64,000 nt of DNA from Hyphomicrobiales bacterium (GCA_900465675.1 UBJR01000009.1:310001-374000), one strand, 5' to 3'. Positions 26,511 to 34,641 are shown, numbered from the stretch's first letter. Notes: generated by a model from the sequence alone, not told the origin. Translations and numbers: made by a program.

Positions 26511-27110
26511 GTGGGATAGTCCTTTTCCCTTAGTCTTGTCTTAGTATCCGCCCCCTCGAGAGGAAGCGGACGGCTTTAGCTTTCGTCCCGCGAACCGGGC
26601 GCGAAGGGTCAGTCGGAGAAGTCACGTACGGGGAAAGAACGTCTACGAAGCGGTTTTGCCGCTCTGCCACCCTTGCGGGAGAGCTACCAATCTGTCCAGT
26701 CACCGGCATGCTAATGCCCGAGTACTGCATGACGTGACAGCATTCGGAATAAAAAGCAAGCGGCAATATTGTGGCACGCCCTTCGCGAAGCCCGGAAATA
26801 CCAAAGATTCAGATAGTTGACCAAATGTGACAACCCACAGATTCGGCTGTCCCATTTCGGGACTCCGTGCCGGAACGGGACCGTTATACAACCTGCAGAG
26901 ATATATCAGGCACAGCATCACATGGGTGATTACAGTCGCCATCAATCCACGGAAGGCGAGTGTCATGCGACGGTACTTGCCGCGGGCGACCGCAATCGCT
27001 TTGTTGCCGGTGTTCGCTGCACGGCACGCGACCGATAATCGCGCCCGCGTCCTTTCATTGCCTGCCGCTTTGCGTCTAAGATCGCCGGACCGCAACAGCA
27101 AGAGCATGCC
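26511..27110. promoter_or_regulatory. Cold-shock leader and divergent upstream region
   Basis: About 600 bases without a supported gene. Near the csp start the minus-strand leader has several short inverted repeats, including AGCGG (26649-26653) with CCGCT (26659-26663), that could fold as a cold-shock 5' UTR. A 135-residue minus-strand ORF (26700-27107) has no family-like features. The FAH-family gene begins at 27111. Confidence 0.4.
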
Positions 27111-27809
27111 ATGTCATCCGCCATCAACCCCGTCATTCCTGTTCCGCAGCCCGTTCTCCTGCCGGTCGAAGGCAGCGCCAGTTTCTTTCCGGTGCGCCGC
27201 GTCTATTGCGTCGGGCGCAACTATGCGGACCACGCGATCGAGATGGGCCATGATCCGAGCCGCGAGCCGCCCTTCTTCTTCCAGAAGAACGCGGACAATC
27301 TTCTGCCAGCCGGTCAGCCTTTCCCCTACCCACCGCTCTCCGAGGACGTGCATTACGAAGCCGAATGCGTGATCTTTCTGAAAGAAGGTGGCGAGAACAT
27401 TCCGGTCGAAAGGGCGCTCGCCTGCATCTACGGCTACGCCATCGGCATCGATTTCACCCGCCGCGACCTGCAGGCGGTTGCCAAGAAGATGGGCCGTCCG
27501 TGGGAAGTGGCCAAGGCCTTCGAATATTCTGCTCCCGTTTCGCCGATCGTCCCCGCCGATGAGCTCGGTCACCCCCAAAGCGGCCGTATCTGGCTCGATC
27601 ACAACGGCAAACGCGTCCAGGAAGGCGATCTGAACCAGATGATCTGGAAAGTGCCGGAGATCATTGCCGAACTCTCCAAACTCTTCATCCTCGCCCCCGG
27701 CGACGTCATTATGACCGGCACGCCGGCCGGTGTCGGCGCTGTCAAGAAGGGCGACACGGTCGAGTGCGGCATCGACGGCGTCGCCACCCTCACCGTTACC
27801 GTCGGCTGA
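27111..27809 (+). CDS. Fumarylacetoacetate hydrolase family protein (FAHD1-like)
   Basis: 232-residue Mg2+-dependent C-C hydrolase or acylpyruvase of the FAH family. Motifs in order: RRVYCVGRNYADHAIEMG (substrate end), PPFFFQKNADNLLP, DVHYEAECVIFL (metal-binding E..E pair), YAIGIDFTRRDLQAVAKKMGRPWEVAKAFEYSAPVSP, and GDVIMTGTPAGVGAVKKGDTVECGIDGV at the C-terminus. Length and motif spacing fit FAHD1/fumarylpyruvate hydrolase rather than tyrosine-pathway FAH. Cytoplasmic. Substrate (acylpyruvate, oxaloacetate, fumarylpyruvate) cannot be settled. The gamma-carbonic-anhydrase-like gene follows 8 bp later, so a small operon is likely. Confidence 0.85.
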   Translation: MSSAINPVIPVPQPVLLPVEGSASFFPVRRVYCVGRNYADHAIEMGHDPSREPPFFFQKNADNLLPAGQPFPYPPLSEDVHYEAECVIFLKEGGENIPVERALACIYGYAIGIDFTRRDLQAVAKKMGRPWEVAKAFEYSAPVSPIVPADELGHPQSGRIWLDHNGKRVQEGDLNQMIWKVPEIIAELSKLFILAPGDVIMTGTPAGVGAVKKGDTVECGIDGVATLTVTVG

Positions 27810-27817
27810 GGCGCGCC

Positions 27818-28348
27818 ATGCCCGTCTATGCACTTGCAGGATTGAAACCAAGGCTGCTGGCAGACGACCTCTATTGGATCGCCCCGGATGCCCATGTGAT
27901 CGGCGATGTCGCGCTCGGCGAAGGCGTTGGCATCTGGTTCGGCGCGGTGCTGCGCGGCGACAACGAGCCGATCACCGTCGGTCGCAACACCAATATCCAG
28001 GAAGGCGCCATGCTGCACACCGATCCGGGCGCCCCGGTGACGATCGGCGAAGGCTGCACCATCGGACACCACGCCATCGTCCACGGCTGCACCATCGGCA
28101 ACAATTCGTTGATCGGCATGGGCGCGACAGTGCTGAACGGCGCGAAGATCGGCAACAACTGCCTTGTCGGCGCCAATGCGCTGGTCACCGAGGGTAAGGA
28201 ATTTCCAGACGGCTCCCTGATCGTCGGCTCCCCCGCCCGCGCCATCCGCACGCTGGATGAAAAGGCGATCGAGGGACTTAGGCGCTCGGCGGAGAAATAC
28301 GTGTCGAACTGGCAGCGGTTTGCGCGGGATTTGAAGCGGCTGGATTGA
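27818..28348 (+). CDS. Gamma-carbonic-anhydrase-like protein (YrdA/PaaY type)
   Basis: 176 residues of left-handed beta-helix hexapeptide repeats, for example AHVIGDVALGEGVGIWFGAVLRGD, ITVGRNTNIQEGAMLHTDPG and VTIGEGCTIGHHAIVHGCTIGNNSLIGMG. The three zinc-ligand histidines of the family correspond to MLHTD, IGHHAIVHG. Proteins of this type are trimeric, and many show no or weak carbonic anhydrase activity; PaaY members are thioesterases. The ATG at 27818 replaces a longer frame overlapping the previous gene. Eight bp after the FAH gene, so co-transcription is expected. Confidence 0.88.
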   Translation: MPVYALAGLKPRLLADDLYWIAPDAHVIGDVALGEGVGIWFGAVLRGDNEPITVGRNTNIQEGAMLHTDPGAPVTIGEGCTIGHHAIVHGCTIGNNSLIGMGATVLNGAKIGNNCLVGANALVTEGKEFPDGSLIVGSPARAIRTLDEKAIEGLRRSAEKYVSNWQRFARDLKRLD

Positions 28349-28705
28349 TCAGAACAGAAGAGTGACGCCGGTGACGTTTTTCACCGCCACCTTGATGAGG
28401 CCGAACACCGCGGACAGGATCTTCTGGGCGGCGTTGTAGAGAAGGAATTCGAACTCTTTCAGAGCGCTGTTGAGATTGATCTCAAGCAGATGAAGCGTCA
28501 GGTCGGCGTTCTTGTCGCTAATCTCCCCGGCAGCAAGCTGCGCGATGACCTTGGCGGTTTTCTGGGCGATGAATTCAAGCTGGAAGGTCATTTCCTGCTT
28601 GATACCGCTCCATTGGTCTTTTGCCTTGAGGATCGCCACCTCGAGGAGCCCTTCGAGAAGCTCCTTGGCAGACCCCGGTGCGAAGTTCGCAGTATCGATC
28701 GGCAT
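28349..28705 (-). CDS. Unknown helical protein
   Basis: 118 residues, almost entirely predicted helix: SAKELLEGLLEVAILKAKDQW, LEFIAQKTAKVIAQLAAGEIS, LTLHLLEINLNSALKEFEFLLYNAAQKIL, ending in a hydrophobic AVFGLIKVAVKNVTGVTLLF. No family recognised. The ATG at 28705 follows a GGGG tract. Its stop abuts the convergent carbonic-anhydrase-like gene. Thirteen bp upstream is the lipoprotein gene on the same strand, so the two form an apparent two-gene operon of unknown role. Confidence 0.65.
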   Translation of the reverse strand: MPIDTANFAPGSAKELLEGLLEVAILKAKDQWSGIKQEMTFQLEFIAQKTAKVIAQLAAGEISDKNADLTLHLLEINLNSALKEFEFLLYNAAQKILSAVFGLIKVAVKNVTGVTLLF

Positions 28706-28718
28706 GAACAACCCCCTA

Positions 28719-29162
28719 TTATTTCAAGGCGCCTTCCATCGTCTTTGGAATGGCGCAAACGTTTCGAACAACGGAAATATTGTCGGCCTCGTTAGGCGCC
28801 TGGCCGTCGGCCTTGAATGCTGCGCGCGAGGCCTCGATCGCCCGGCGACAATTATCGATATCATCGACAAGAAGCTGTGCGGCATTGGCCGCCGGCCGCC
28901 CGCGGAGGTAGGCCGGCCGCTTGCCGGCAATGTCCGCAGCCTCCTTCACACCCGCCAACGCGTCGATGTAATAGGGCTCCACCTTGCCATAGGGCACACG
29001 TGAGGGGCTGCTTGCCTCGATAGAGGTTTCGATCTTGGTGAGGCTGGCATGCGCGCCGTCCAGCTTCGCATAGATCGCCTCATTGTAACTGGGCGCGAAA
29101 ATGGTACAGCCGCCGAGCAGCAGCGGTAGCGTCAAGCTCATCAGTTTGCGGATAAGACCCAT
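28719..29162 (-). CDS. Small lipoprotein of unknown function
   Basis: 147 residues. The signal peptide MGLIRKLMSLTLPLLLGGC has a lipobox LLGGC with lipidation Cys at 19. The mature part is helical and acidic (YAKLDGAHASLTKIETSIEA, LLVDDIDNCRRAIEASRAAF). GGAGG 7 bases before ATG 29162 fixes the start. It is located in the cell envelope by its signal. Precedes the helical unknown gene at 28705 by 13 bp. The upstream 100 bases are AT-rich and probably contain the promoter. Confidence 0.7.
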   Translation of the reverse strand: MGLIRKLMSLTLPLLLGGCTIFAPSYNEAIYAKLDGAHASLTKIETSIEASSPSRVPYGKVEPYYIDALAGVKEAADIAGKRPAYLRGRPAANAAQLLVDDIDNCRRAIEASRAAFKADGQAPNEADNISVVRNVCAIPKTMEGALK

Positions 29163-29268
29163 GGGATGCCCTCCATTCACGGACATCCTAGCGCGTGCAA
29201 AATCAAATGCAATCTTAAATTACATATAAAATAAAATACACTACATAGATGCATTCGATTGCATGACG

Positions 29269-29667
29269 TCAGGCCGCGCAGCTCTCGCAAACGCCGCGGA
29301 TCTCGATCGTCGTCTTCTCCGCCTTGAACTTCTTGCTGCGCATCCAGTTCATCAGCTGATGATCGACAGCGTGGTCGTGGAACTCGATGACCTGACCGCA
29401 GCTCTCGCAGATGGCGAAGGCGACGGTGCCGTGGCTGTGGCAATTCTCGTCCGGATGGGCGCAGACGACGAAGGAGTTGATGCTCTCCAGCCGATGCACG
29501 ACGCCATACTCCAAAAGCTTCTCCAGCGCCCGGTACACCTGCAACGGCGCCCGGAACCCGTGATCGCGCAATTTGTCGAGGATCGTGTAGGCGCTGAGCG
29601 GGCCCTCCGCCTTTTCCAGGACATCGAAGACGAGCGCCTGGTTCTTGGTCAGCTGTGGCGTGTTCAT
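29269..29667 (-). CDS. zur: Zinc uptake regulator Zur (Fur family)
   Basis: 132-residue Fur-family repressor. The N-terminal winged helix has APLQVYRALEKLLEYGVVHRLESINSFVVC (recognition helix QVYRALEKLLE). The dimerisation part has two CxxC pairs, C87/C90 and C127/C130 (ICESC and VCESCAA), forming the structural zinc site, plus HPDENCHSHG and EFHDHAVDH for regulatory zinc. Genetic context (znuC, znuB, znuA) identifies it as Zur rather than Fur or PerR. The ATG overlaps the znuB stop by 4 nt. It should repress the znu and COG0523 transcripts through the matching boxes at 31406-31440 and 32523-32535. Confidence 0.92.
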   Translation of the reverse strand: MNTPQLTKNQALVFDVLEKAEGPLSAYTILDKLRDHGFRAPLQVYRALEKLLEYGVVHRLESINSFVVCAHPDENCHSHGTVAFAICESCGQVIEFHDHAVDHQLMNWMRSKKFKAEKTTIEIRGVCESCAA

Positions 29668-30476
29668 GTGCCTTGTCCTTGCGGTTCCTTGCGCCCCAAC
29701 CGCGGCAGCAGGCTGAGGATGAAGAGAATGAGGGCTGCGACGACGATCGACGGGCCTGACGGCGTGTCATAGGTGAGCGAGCCGAAGAGACCGCCGACGA
29801 CGGCAACGGCGCCGATCAGCGATGCCAGCACCGCCATGATCTCGGGCGTCGGTGAAAAGCGGCGCGCCGCAGCTGCCGGAATGATCAGTAGCGAGGTGAT
29901 CAGCATGATGCCGACGATCTTCATGGCAATGGCGATGACGACCGCCATCAACAGCATGAAGAACAGCCGCGCCCGCTCCGGCTGCAGGCCTTCGGCTTCG
30001 GCAAGCTCCGGATTGACGGTCGAGGCCAGCAGCGGCCGCCAGAGCCAGGCGATCGCCGCGACGACGAACAGCCCGCCGCCCCAGATCATCGCAATATCGG
30101 TCTTCGACACCGCAAGGATATCGCCGAACAGGAAGGCAATCAGATCGATCCGCACCCAGCTCATGAAGGCGACCATGACGAGGCCGATGGCGAGCGTGGC
30201 ATGCGAGAGAATGCCGAGCAGCGCATCGGCCGAAAGCGCCTGACGCTTCTGCAAAAAGAGCAGCAGGATCGACACCGTAGCGGCAACGCCGAAGACCGCG
30301 AGCGTCAGATTGAGCTGAAAGAGCAGCGACAACGCCACCCCAAGCAGCGCCGAATGGGCGATCGTATCGCCGAAATAGGCCATTCGCCGCCAGATGATGA
30401 AGCAGCCGAGCGGCCCTGTCGTCAGCGCCAGACCGACGCCGGCGAGAACGGCACGGACGAAGAAATCGTCAAGCAT
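29664..30476 (-). CDS. znuB: Zinc ABC transporter permease ZnuB
   Basis: Inner-membrane subunit of the high-affinity zinc importer. 270 residues and about eight hydrophobic segments, beginning MLDDFFVRAVLAGVGLALTTGPLGCFIIWRRMAYFGDTIAHSALLGVALSL. This includes the ABC-3 family motif RMAYFGDTIAHSALLG. The start ATG at 30476 was preferred to the track-length frame upstream, which would be read from the His-rich znuC end. It overlaps the znuC 3' end by 8 nt and the zur start by 4 nt, so all three are translationally coupled. Confidence 0.93.
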   Translation of the reverse strand: MLDDFFVRAVLAGVGLALTTGPLGCFIIWRRMAYFGDTIAHSALLGVALSLLFQLNLTLAVFGVAATVSILLLFLQKRQALSADALLGILSHATLAIGLVMVAFMSWVRIDLIAFLFGDILAVSKTDIAMIWGGGLFVVAAIAWLWRPLLASTVNPELAEAEGLQPERARLFFMLLMAVVIAIAMKIVGIMLITSLLIIPAAAARRFSPTPEIMAVLASLIGAVAVVGGLFGSLTYDTPSGPSIVVAALILFILSLLPRLGRKEPQGQGT

Positions 30477-31368
30477 GGCGCTCTCCCGCATGGTGATGGT
30501 GATCGTGGCCATCATGATCGTGAGCTCTATGATCGTGCCCGTCCCCATGATCGTGATCGTGGTGATGGCCGTCCTCGGGATGGCAGTGATCGGTCACTGA
30601 TCCGTCTGAATGCAGGACGCGCCCATCCGGCAGATGCGTATGGTCGTGGTGGTGGCTATAGACGGCAAGCGTCTGCGCCGCCCGGCTGCCGAACAGCCGC
30701 ACATATTCGGGGCTCTGGCTGACGGCCTGCGGCGTACCGCGGCAGCAGACATGGCCGTTCAGGCAGATGACAGTATCGGTCTCGGCCATCACGACATGCA
30801 GGTCATGGGAAATCAGCAGAATGCCGCAGCCGGTTTCGTTGCGGATCTGCTTGATCAGGTCGTAGAGCGCGATCTCGCCGGAAAAATCGACGCCCTGCAC
30901 AGGCTCGTCAAGCACTAGCAGATCGGGCTTGCGGGCAATGGCGCGCGCCATCAAGGCGCGCTGGAATTCGCCGCCGGAGAGATGCTGAACTTCGGCGTTC
31001 AGCATATGCGCCATGCCGGCAGACTCGAGCGCGGCCATCATTTCCTTCTCGGCGAGCGGGCCGGTCAACGTCATCAGCCGGCGCACAGTCAGCGGCAATG
31101 TCCAATCGACGGCAAGCTTCTGCGGCACATAGCCGACCTTCAGCCCAGGCAGCCGTTCGACGCTGCCCTCGTCAGGCTTGAGCACGCCGATGGCAGTCTT
31201 GGCACTTGTCGATTTTCCGGAGCCGTTCGGCCCGATCAGCGTCACGATCTCGCCGCGCGAAACGGAAAAATCAACGCCGCGCACCAGCCAGCGGCCATTG
31301 CGGCGAATACCGGCATTATTGAGGGAAACCAGTGGCTTCGCCCCGGAATTGGCGGGAGATAACATCAT
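30469..31368 (-). CDS. znuC: Zinc ABC transporter ATP-binding protein ZnuC with His-rich tail
   Basis: ATPase of the zinc importer, 299 residues. Walker A is GPNGSGKST (about residue 46), signature LSGGEFQRALMARAIARKPDLLVLDEP with Walker B, and the H-loop LISHD. After the NBD a tail of about 70 residues is extraordinarily rich in His and Asp (VYSHHHDHTHLPDG, HHHDHDHGDGHDHRAHDHDGHDHHHH), presumably a cytoplasmic zinc-binding store. The start is ATG 31368 or 31365 (AGGA ends 3 or 6 bases before them). The promoter is shared with znuA and holds two Zur boxes. Confidence 0.93.
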   Translation of the reverse strand: MMLSPANSGAKPLVSLNNAGIRRNGRWLVRGVDFSVSRGEIVTLIGPNGSGKSTSAKTAIGVLKPDEGSVERLPGLKVGYVPQKLAVDWTLPLTVRRLMTLTGPLAEKEMMAALESAGMAHMLNAEVQHLSGGEFQRALMARAIARKPDLLVLDEPVQGVDFSGEIALYDLIKQIRNETGCGILLISHDLHVVMAETDTVICLNGHVCCRGTPQAVSQSPEYVRLFGSRAAQTLAVYSHHHDHTHLPDGRVLHSDGSVTDHCHPEDGHHHDHDHGDGHDHRAHDHDGHDHHHHAGERHA

Positions 31369-31405
31369 TTTTCCTGATGTGCTGTTGCGTCCTGCTATCG
31401 CACAC

Positions 31406-31440
31406 GTTATAGCATTACGCAATTGATGTAATAACATAAC
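31406..31440. promoter_or_regulatory. Two Zur boxes between znuC and znuA
   Basis: GTTATAGCATTAC (31406-31418; its reverse complement is GTAATGCTATAAC) and GTAATAACATAAC (31428-31440) are dyads with centres 22 bp apart, two helical turns. The first matches the box at 32523-32535 (GTAATGGTATAAC) at 12 of 13 positions, so the three sites define a consensus GTAATNNNATAAC. Zinc-dependent repression of both divergent units by Zur is inferred. Confidence 0.8.
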
Positions 31441-31466
31441 AAACGCAATTCAAGCGGAGCGTGCAC

Positions 31467-32459
31467 ATGAAACTGGCTGCCGGCCTCACCCTCATCCTTC
31501 CGGCCCTGATGCTGGCAGGAACAGCCAAGGCTGCCGATGCGCCTGTTGTCGTCACCTCGATCAAGCCCATTCATTCACTGGTCGCCTCGATCATGCAGGG
31601 CGTCGGAACGCCAGAGCTGATCGTCGATGGCGCCGCCTCCCCGCATACCTACAATCTGAAACCATCCAACGCGCGGGCGCTGCAGGATGCAAAGGTGATC
31701 TTCTGGGTCGGCGCCGGGCTGGAAGCATTTCTCCAGAAGCCTCTGGAGGCGCTGGGCAGCGATGCCAGCATCGCCGAACTCGACAATGCGCCCGGCCTCA
31801 CCAAGCTGAAATTCCGCGAAGGCGGCGCCTTCGAGCCGCATGATGACGGCGACGAGGCCGAAGGCCACGATCACCAGGCTGCGGAGGCCACCGGTCACGA
31901 TGGCGGGCACGACAATGACCACGATCACGGGCATGGCGAATTCGATACGCATCTCTGGCTAGACCCGATGAACGCCAAGGCAATGGCCGCCGAAATCACC
32001 ACCACGCTGGTCGCCGCCGACCCGGCGAACGCGTTGACCTACCAGGCCAATGCCAAGACGCTCGATGACAAGCTCGATGCACTCGACAAGGAACTGGCGG
32101 CGACAGTCGCTCCGGTCAAGGACAAGCCTTTCATCGTCTTCCACGACGCCTACCAGTATTTCGAACATCGCTACGGCATCAAGGTGGCAGGATCGATCAC
32201 CGTCAGCCCGGAAACCATTCCCGGCGCAGAACGGGTGTCGGAGATCCACCAGAAGGTCGGCGAACTCGGCGCCACCTGCGTCTTCGCCGAACCGCAATTC
32301 GAACCGCGCCTCGTCGACGTCGTCATCGAAGGCACCAAGGCCAAGTCGGGCGTGCTCGATCCAGAAGCTGCAACGCTGAAGGCCGGCCCCGATCTCTATT
32401 TCACCCTGATGCGCGGCATCGCCGCCAGCATGAAGGATTGCCTCAGCCGCGATAGCTGA
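31467..32459 (+). CDS. znuA: Periplasmic zinc-binding protein ZnuA
   Basis: Periplasmic zinc receptor of the ZnuABC importer (cluster A-I). 330 residues. Signal peptide MKLAAGLTLILPALMLAGTAKA. Metal ligands expected in VTSIKPIHSLVASIMQGV (first His), FDTHLWLDPMNAKAM (second His) and FHDAYQYFEHRYGI (third His), with Asp/Glu near the end. A His/Asp-rich loop (HDDGDEAEGHDHQ to HDNDHDHGHGEFD, about residues 130-160) is the typical zinc-scavenging insert of ZnuA. Start ATG 31467 has GGAG 7 bases upstream; the GTG at 31461 is unlikely. Terminator at 32485-32510. Confidence 0.95.
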   Translation: MKLAAGLTLILPALMLAGTAKAADAPVVVTSIKPIHSLVASIMQGVGTPELIVDGAASPHTYNLKPSNARALQDAKVIFWVGAGLEAFLQKPLEALGSDASIAELDNAPGLTKLKFREGGAFEPHDDGDEAEGHDHQAAEATGHDGGHDNDHDHGHGEFDTHLWLDPMNAKAMAAEITTTLVAADPANALTYQANAKTLDDKLDALDKELAATVAPVKDKPFIVFHDAYQYFEHRYGIKVAGSITVSPETIPGAERVSEIHQKVGELGATCVFAEPQFEPRLVDVVIEGTKAKSGVLDPEAATLKAGPDLYFTLMRGIAASMKDCLSRDS

Positions 32460-32484
32460 GCGCATTCGAGCACCGGCCAGAGAA

Positions 32485-32510
32485 GGCGAGCGCTTCTGCT
32501 CGTCTTTTTT
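32485..32510 (+). terminator. Terminator of znuA
   Basis: GGCGAGC (32485-32491) pairs with GCTCGTC (32498-32504), one G-T pair, and is followed by six T. It separates znuA from the COG0523 gene, which has its own Zur box. Confidence 0.7.
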
Positions 32511-32522
32511 AGGTCGCCATAT

Positions 32523-32535
32523 GTAATGGTATAAC
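32523..32535. promoter_or_regulatory. Zur box before the COG0523 gene
   Basis: GTAATGGTATAAC, 20 bp before the ATG at 32555. It matches the first znu box with a single difference. It probably overlaps the promoter, so zinc-bound Zur would block transcription (inference). Confidence 0.75.
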
Positions 32536-32554
32536 ATTTATAATGGAGATATCC

Positions 32555-33760
32555 ATGGACAGCAGACTTCCGGTCACGGTTCTCTCGGGCTTTCTCGGCG
32601 CGGGCAAGACGACGCTTCTCAATCATGTCCTCTCCAACCGGCAGGGAATGCGCGTGGCGGTGATCGTCAACGATATGAGCGAGGTCAATATCGACGCCGC
32701 GCTGATCCGTGACGGCGGCGCCAATCTTTCGCGCACCGAGGAGCAGTTGGTCGAAATGACCAATGGCTGCATCTGCTGCACCCTTCGCGACGATCTGCTG
32801 AGCGAAGTCCGTAAGCTCGCCGCCCAGGGCCGGTTCGACTATCTGTTGATCGAATCGACCGGTATCGCCGAACCCCTGCCCGTCGCCACCACCTTCGAGT
32901 TCCGCGACGAGAAGGGTGAGAGCCTCTCCGATATCGCCCGGCTGGATACGATGGTCACTGTGGTTGATGCCGCAAATCTCCTGGCCGACTATGGCTCGAC
33001 CGATTTCCTGGCCGACCGTGGTGAAACGGCGGGCGATCGCGACAACAGGACGATCGTCGATCTCCTCGTCGAGCAGATCGAATTCGCCGACGTCGTCGTG
33101 CTCAACAAGAGCGGGACCGCAACGCCGGAACAACGCCATGCGGCCCGCACCATCATCACCGGGCTGAACCCGGACGCACGGCTGATCGAAACCGATTTCG
33201 GCCGCGTGGACCTCGGCGACGTCCTCGGTACCGGCCGCTTCGATATCGACAAGGCCGAGACCCATCCCCTCTGGTACAAGGAGCTCCACGGCTTCCGCGA
33301 TCATGTGCCGGAGACTGAGGAGTATGGTATCCGTTCCTTCGTCTATCGCGAGAAGCGTCCCTTTCATCCCGCCAGGCTGCAGGCCTTTCTCGATCAGTCA
33401 TGGCCGGGTGTGGTGCGTGCCAAGGGCTTCTTTTGGCTGGCCACCCGGCCTCACTATGTCGGGGAGATCAGCCAGGCTGGCGCAATCGTGCGGACCAGTA
33501 AGATGGGATTGTGGTGGGCAGCCGTGCCGAACGAACAATGGCCCCGCGATCCGGGCTTCACGGCAGCACTCGCGCCCTATCTCGACCCCATCTGGGGCGA
33601 CCGGCGTCAGGAGATCGTCTTCATCGGCGCCGATCCGATGAACGAAGCAGCAATCCGCGCCGGCCTCGATACATGTCTTGTCGAAGCCGACGATTTCACA
33701 CCGGACCAATGGCGCCACCTGCCGGATCCCTTCGCCAGCTGGGCGCTGCGTGCCGCATGA
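32555..33760 (+). CDS. COG0523 (CobW-like) zinc-responsive GTPase
   Basis: 401-residue G3E-family GTPase, metallochaperone class. Walker [10 protein letters not shown] (12-20), the zinc-chelating motif [12 protein letters not shown] with CxCC at residues 72-75, and [15 protein letters not shown] (switch/Walker B region). The C-terminal domain has [20 protein letters not shown] and a late [15 protein letters not shown]. The Zur box upstream and znu neighbourhood identify it as a member of the zinc-starvation subgroup (like ZagA/ZigA/YciC), which supports delivery of scarce zinc to essential enzymes. It is not the cobalamin gene cobW. GGAG 6 bases before ATG 32555. The stop overlaps the next start (ATGA). 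Confidence 0.9.
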   Translation: MDSRLPVTVLSGFLGAGKTTLLNHVLSNRQGMRVAVIVNDMSEVNIDAALIRDGGANLSRTEEQLVEMTNGCICCTLRDDLLSEVRKLAAQGRFDYLLIESTGIAEPLPVATTFEFRDEKGESLSDIARLDTMVTVVDAANLLADYGSTDFLADRGETAGDRDNRTIVDLLVEQIEFADVVVLNKSGTATPEQRHAARTIITGLNPDARLIETDFGRVDLGDVLGTGRFDIDKAETHPLWYKELHGFRDHVPETEEYGIRSFVYREKRPFHPARLQAFLDQSWPGVVRAKGFFWLATRPHYVGEISQAGAIVRTSKMGLWWAAVPNEQWPRDPGFTAALAPYLDPIWGDRRQEIVFIGADPMNEAAIRAGLDTCLVEADDFTPDQWRHLPDPFASWALRAA

Positions 33761-33930
33761 CCGCAAGGCCGATCAAGCCGTTCCGCTGCGTCTGCGAGGA
33801 ATGCGAACCGCTGCCGCCGATCCCGGGCCTCAGCGCTCCGGCAGAAGAGAAGAGCAAGCCAGCAGCGCTCGGAGCGGCACTCCTCACTGCCGCTATCTGG
33901 CGCCGTCCATCCGGCACCAGGAACAAATGA
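33757..33930 (+). CDS. Small CxCxxC peptide coupled to the COG0523 gene
   Basis: 57 residues, start ATG at 33757 overlapping the COG0523 stop (ATGA), so translated from the same Zur-controlled message. Sequence begins [18 protein letters not shown] with Cys at 11, 13 and 16 (CVCEEC), followed by a Pro-rich stretch and an Ala/Leu segment ([13 protein letters not shown]). The clustered Cys suggest metal binding. I do not recognise a family. A strong terminator follows immediately at 33932. A role as a zinc-binding partner or target of the GTPase is inference. Confidence 0.6.
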   Translation: MTARPIKPFRCVCEECEPLPPIPGLSAPAEEKSKPAALGAALLTAAIWRRPSGTRNK

Positions 33931-33931
33931 A

Positions 33932-33955
33932 AAGGGCGGCATCGCTGCCGCCCTT
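33932..33955 (+). terminator. Terminator of the COG0523-peptide operon
   Basis: AAGGGCGGCA (33932-33941) and TGCCGCCCTT (33946-33955) form a 10-bp stem around TCGC, two bases after the peptide stop codon. It also serves the converging RcnB-like gene from the other side. Confidence 0.7.
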
Positions 33956-33973
33956 CTCATCGATCCCGGCTGC

Positions 33974-34297
33974 TTAGCGGCCGGAAATGATGCTGGAGAT
34001 GATGCCGCTTGCCACGCCAACCAGCAGGAAGTCGTTATCGACCTTCACCCAATGGTAGCCACGCGGCGGAGCCGACAGGCGGTAGCGGCGGTAGTCGCGA
34101 ACGTCAGACATGCGGCGGCGTTCCGCAGCACTGACGCGGTGACCCTTGGTCCAGCGGTACTTCTTGACGACGACCTGCTTGTGCACGTCCCGCTCGACGA
34201 CACCGGGGCGGCGGTAATCGTTAGCGCTGGCTTCCGAAGCAACGATCGGCGACAGCAGGAAGGAGGCGGAGAGCAGAGCGGCGAAGATCTTTTTCAT
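33974..34297 (-). CDS. RcnB-family periplasmic protein
   Basis: 107 residues. Signal peptide MKKIFAALLSASFLLSPIVASEASA, then a basic region (DYRRPGVVERDVHKQVVVKKYRWTKGHRVSAAERRR) and the RcnB-type core DYRRYRLSAPPRGYHWVKVDNDFLLVGVASGII. RcnB of E. coli modulates nickel/cobalt homeostasis, but most homologues carry only this domain with unknown role. Its location next to zinc genes is suggestive only. Monocistronic, convergent with the COG0523 operon. Confidence 0.8.
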   Translation of the reverse strand: MKKIFAALLSASFLLSPIVASEASANDYRRPGVVERDVHKQVVVKKYRWTKGHRVSAAERRRMSDVRDYRRYRLSAPPRGYHWVKVDNDFLLVGVASGIISSIISGR

Positions 34298-34462
34298 TGG
34301 GGTTTCCTCGTGTTGAACACGCCCCGAAATTACGTCTGCAAAGATGAACTGAATCTGAAACTTAAATTAAACTTTCGTAATCAAATCTGCATGATAAAGG
34401 GAGAAGTTTATAATTTAGTTTTATCTTATTAGCGATTATTGCTTTGCATCTCTGGTGGCCAA

Positions 34463-34503
34463 CCTCGTCCTTCGAGGCCCCTGCGGGGCACCTCAGGATG
34501 AGG
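34463..34503 (+). repeat. Dispersed palindromic repeat, copy 1 of an inverted pair
   Basis: 41 bp starting CCTCGTCCTTCGAGG and ending CACCTCAGGATGAGG, with an internal GGCCCCTGCGGGGC hairpin. It is the inverse of 34642-34684 with one mismatch. It belongs to a rhizobial intergenic repeat type as far as I recall. Confidence 0.75.
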
Positions 34504-34550
34504 TTGGAGTGGATGTTTTCGCCAGGACCAAGAAATCAAGGATCTGAGCT

Positions 34551-34640
34551 ACCGCAAATCCATCAGCGACCAAACCACTCGAAAAGCCATCAACACAGAC
34601 CGCCCGCAAAGCCATCAACAACCAAGCCCGCAAACGACCA
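34551..34640. repeat. Degenerate tandem repeat between the inverted copies
   Basis: About four imperfect units of roughly 24 bp containing CGCAAA(T/G)CCATCA followed by ACCA-like sequence: near 34553, 34580, 34603 and 34627. No coding signal. Lies exactly between the two inverted palindromic copies. Confidence 0.5.
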
Positions 34641-34641
34641 G

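Noticed and set aside
26700..27107. 135-residue minus-strand ORF upstream of the cold-shock gene
   Set aside because: Patchy composition, no ribosome-binding site, no family features; it would run through the likely csp promoter region.
28719..29264. Zinc control of the small lipoprotein gene next to zur
   Set aside because: The upstream AT-rich stretch has a near-palindrome ATGCATTCGATTGCAT (29249-29264) but no match to the GTAATNNNATAAC box.
32555..33760. Cobalamin-synthesis CobW
   Set aside because: The Zur box and znu context, with the CxCC motif, fit the zinc-starvation subgroup of COG0523 better. No cobalamin gene or riboswitch adjoins it; cobD is 30 kb away.
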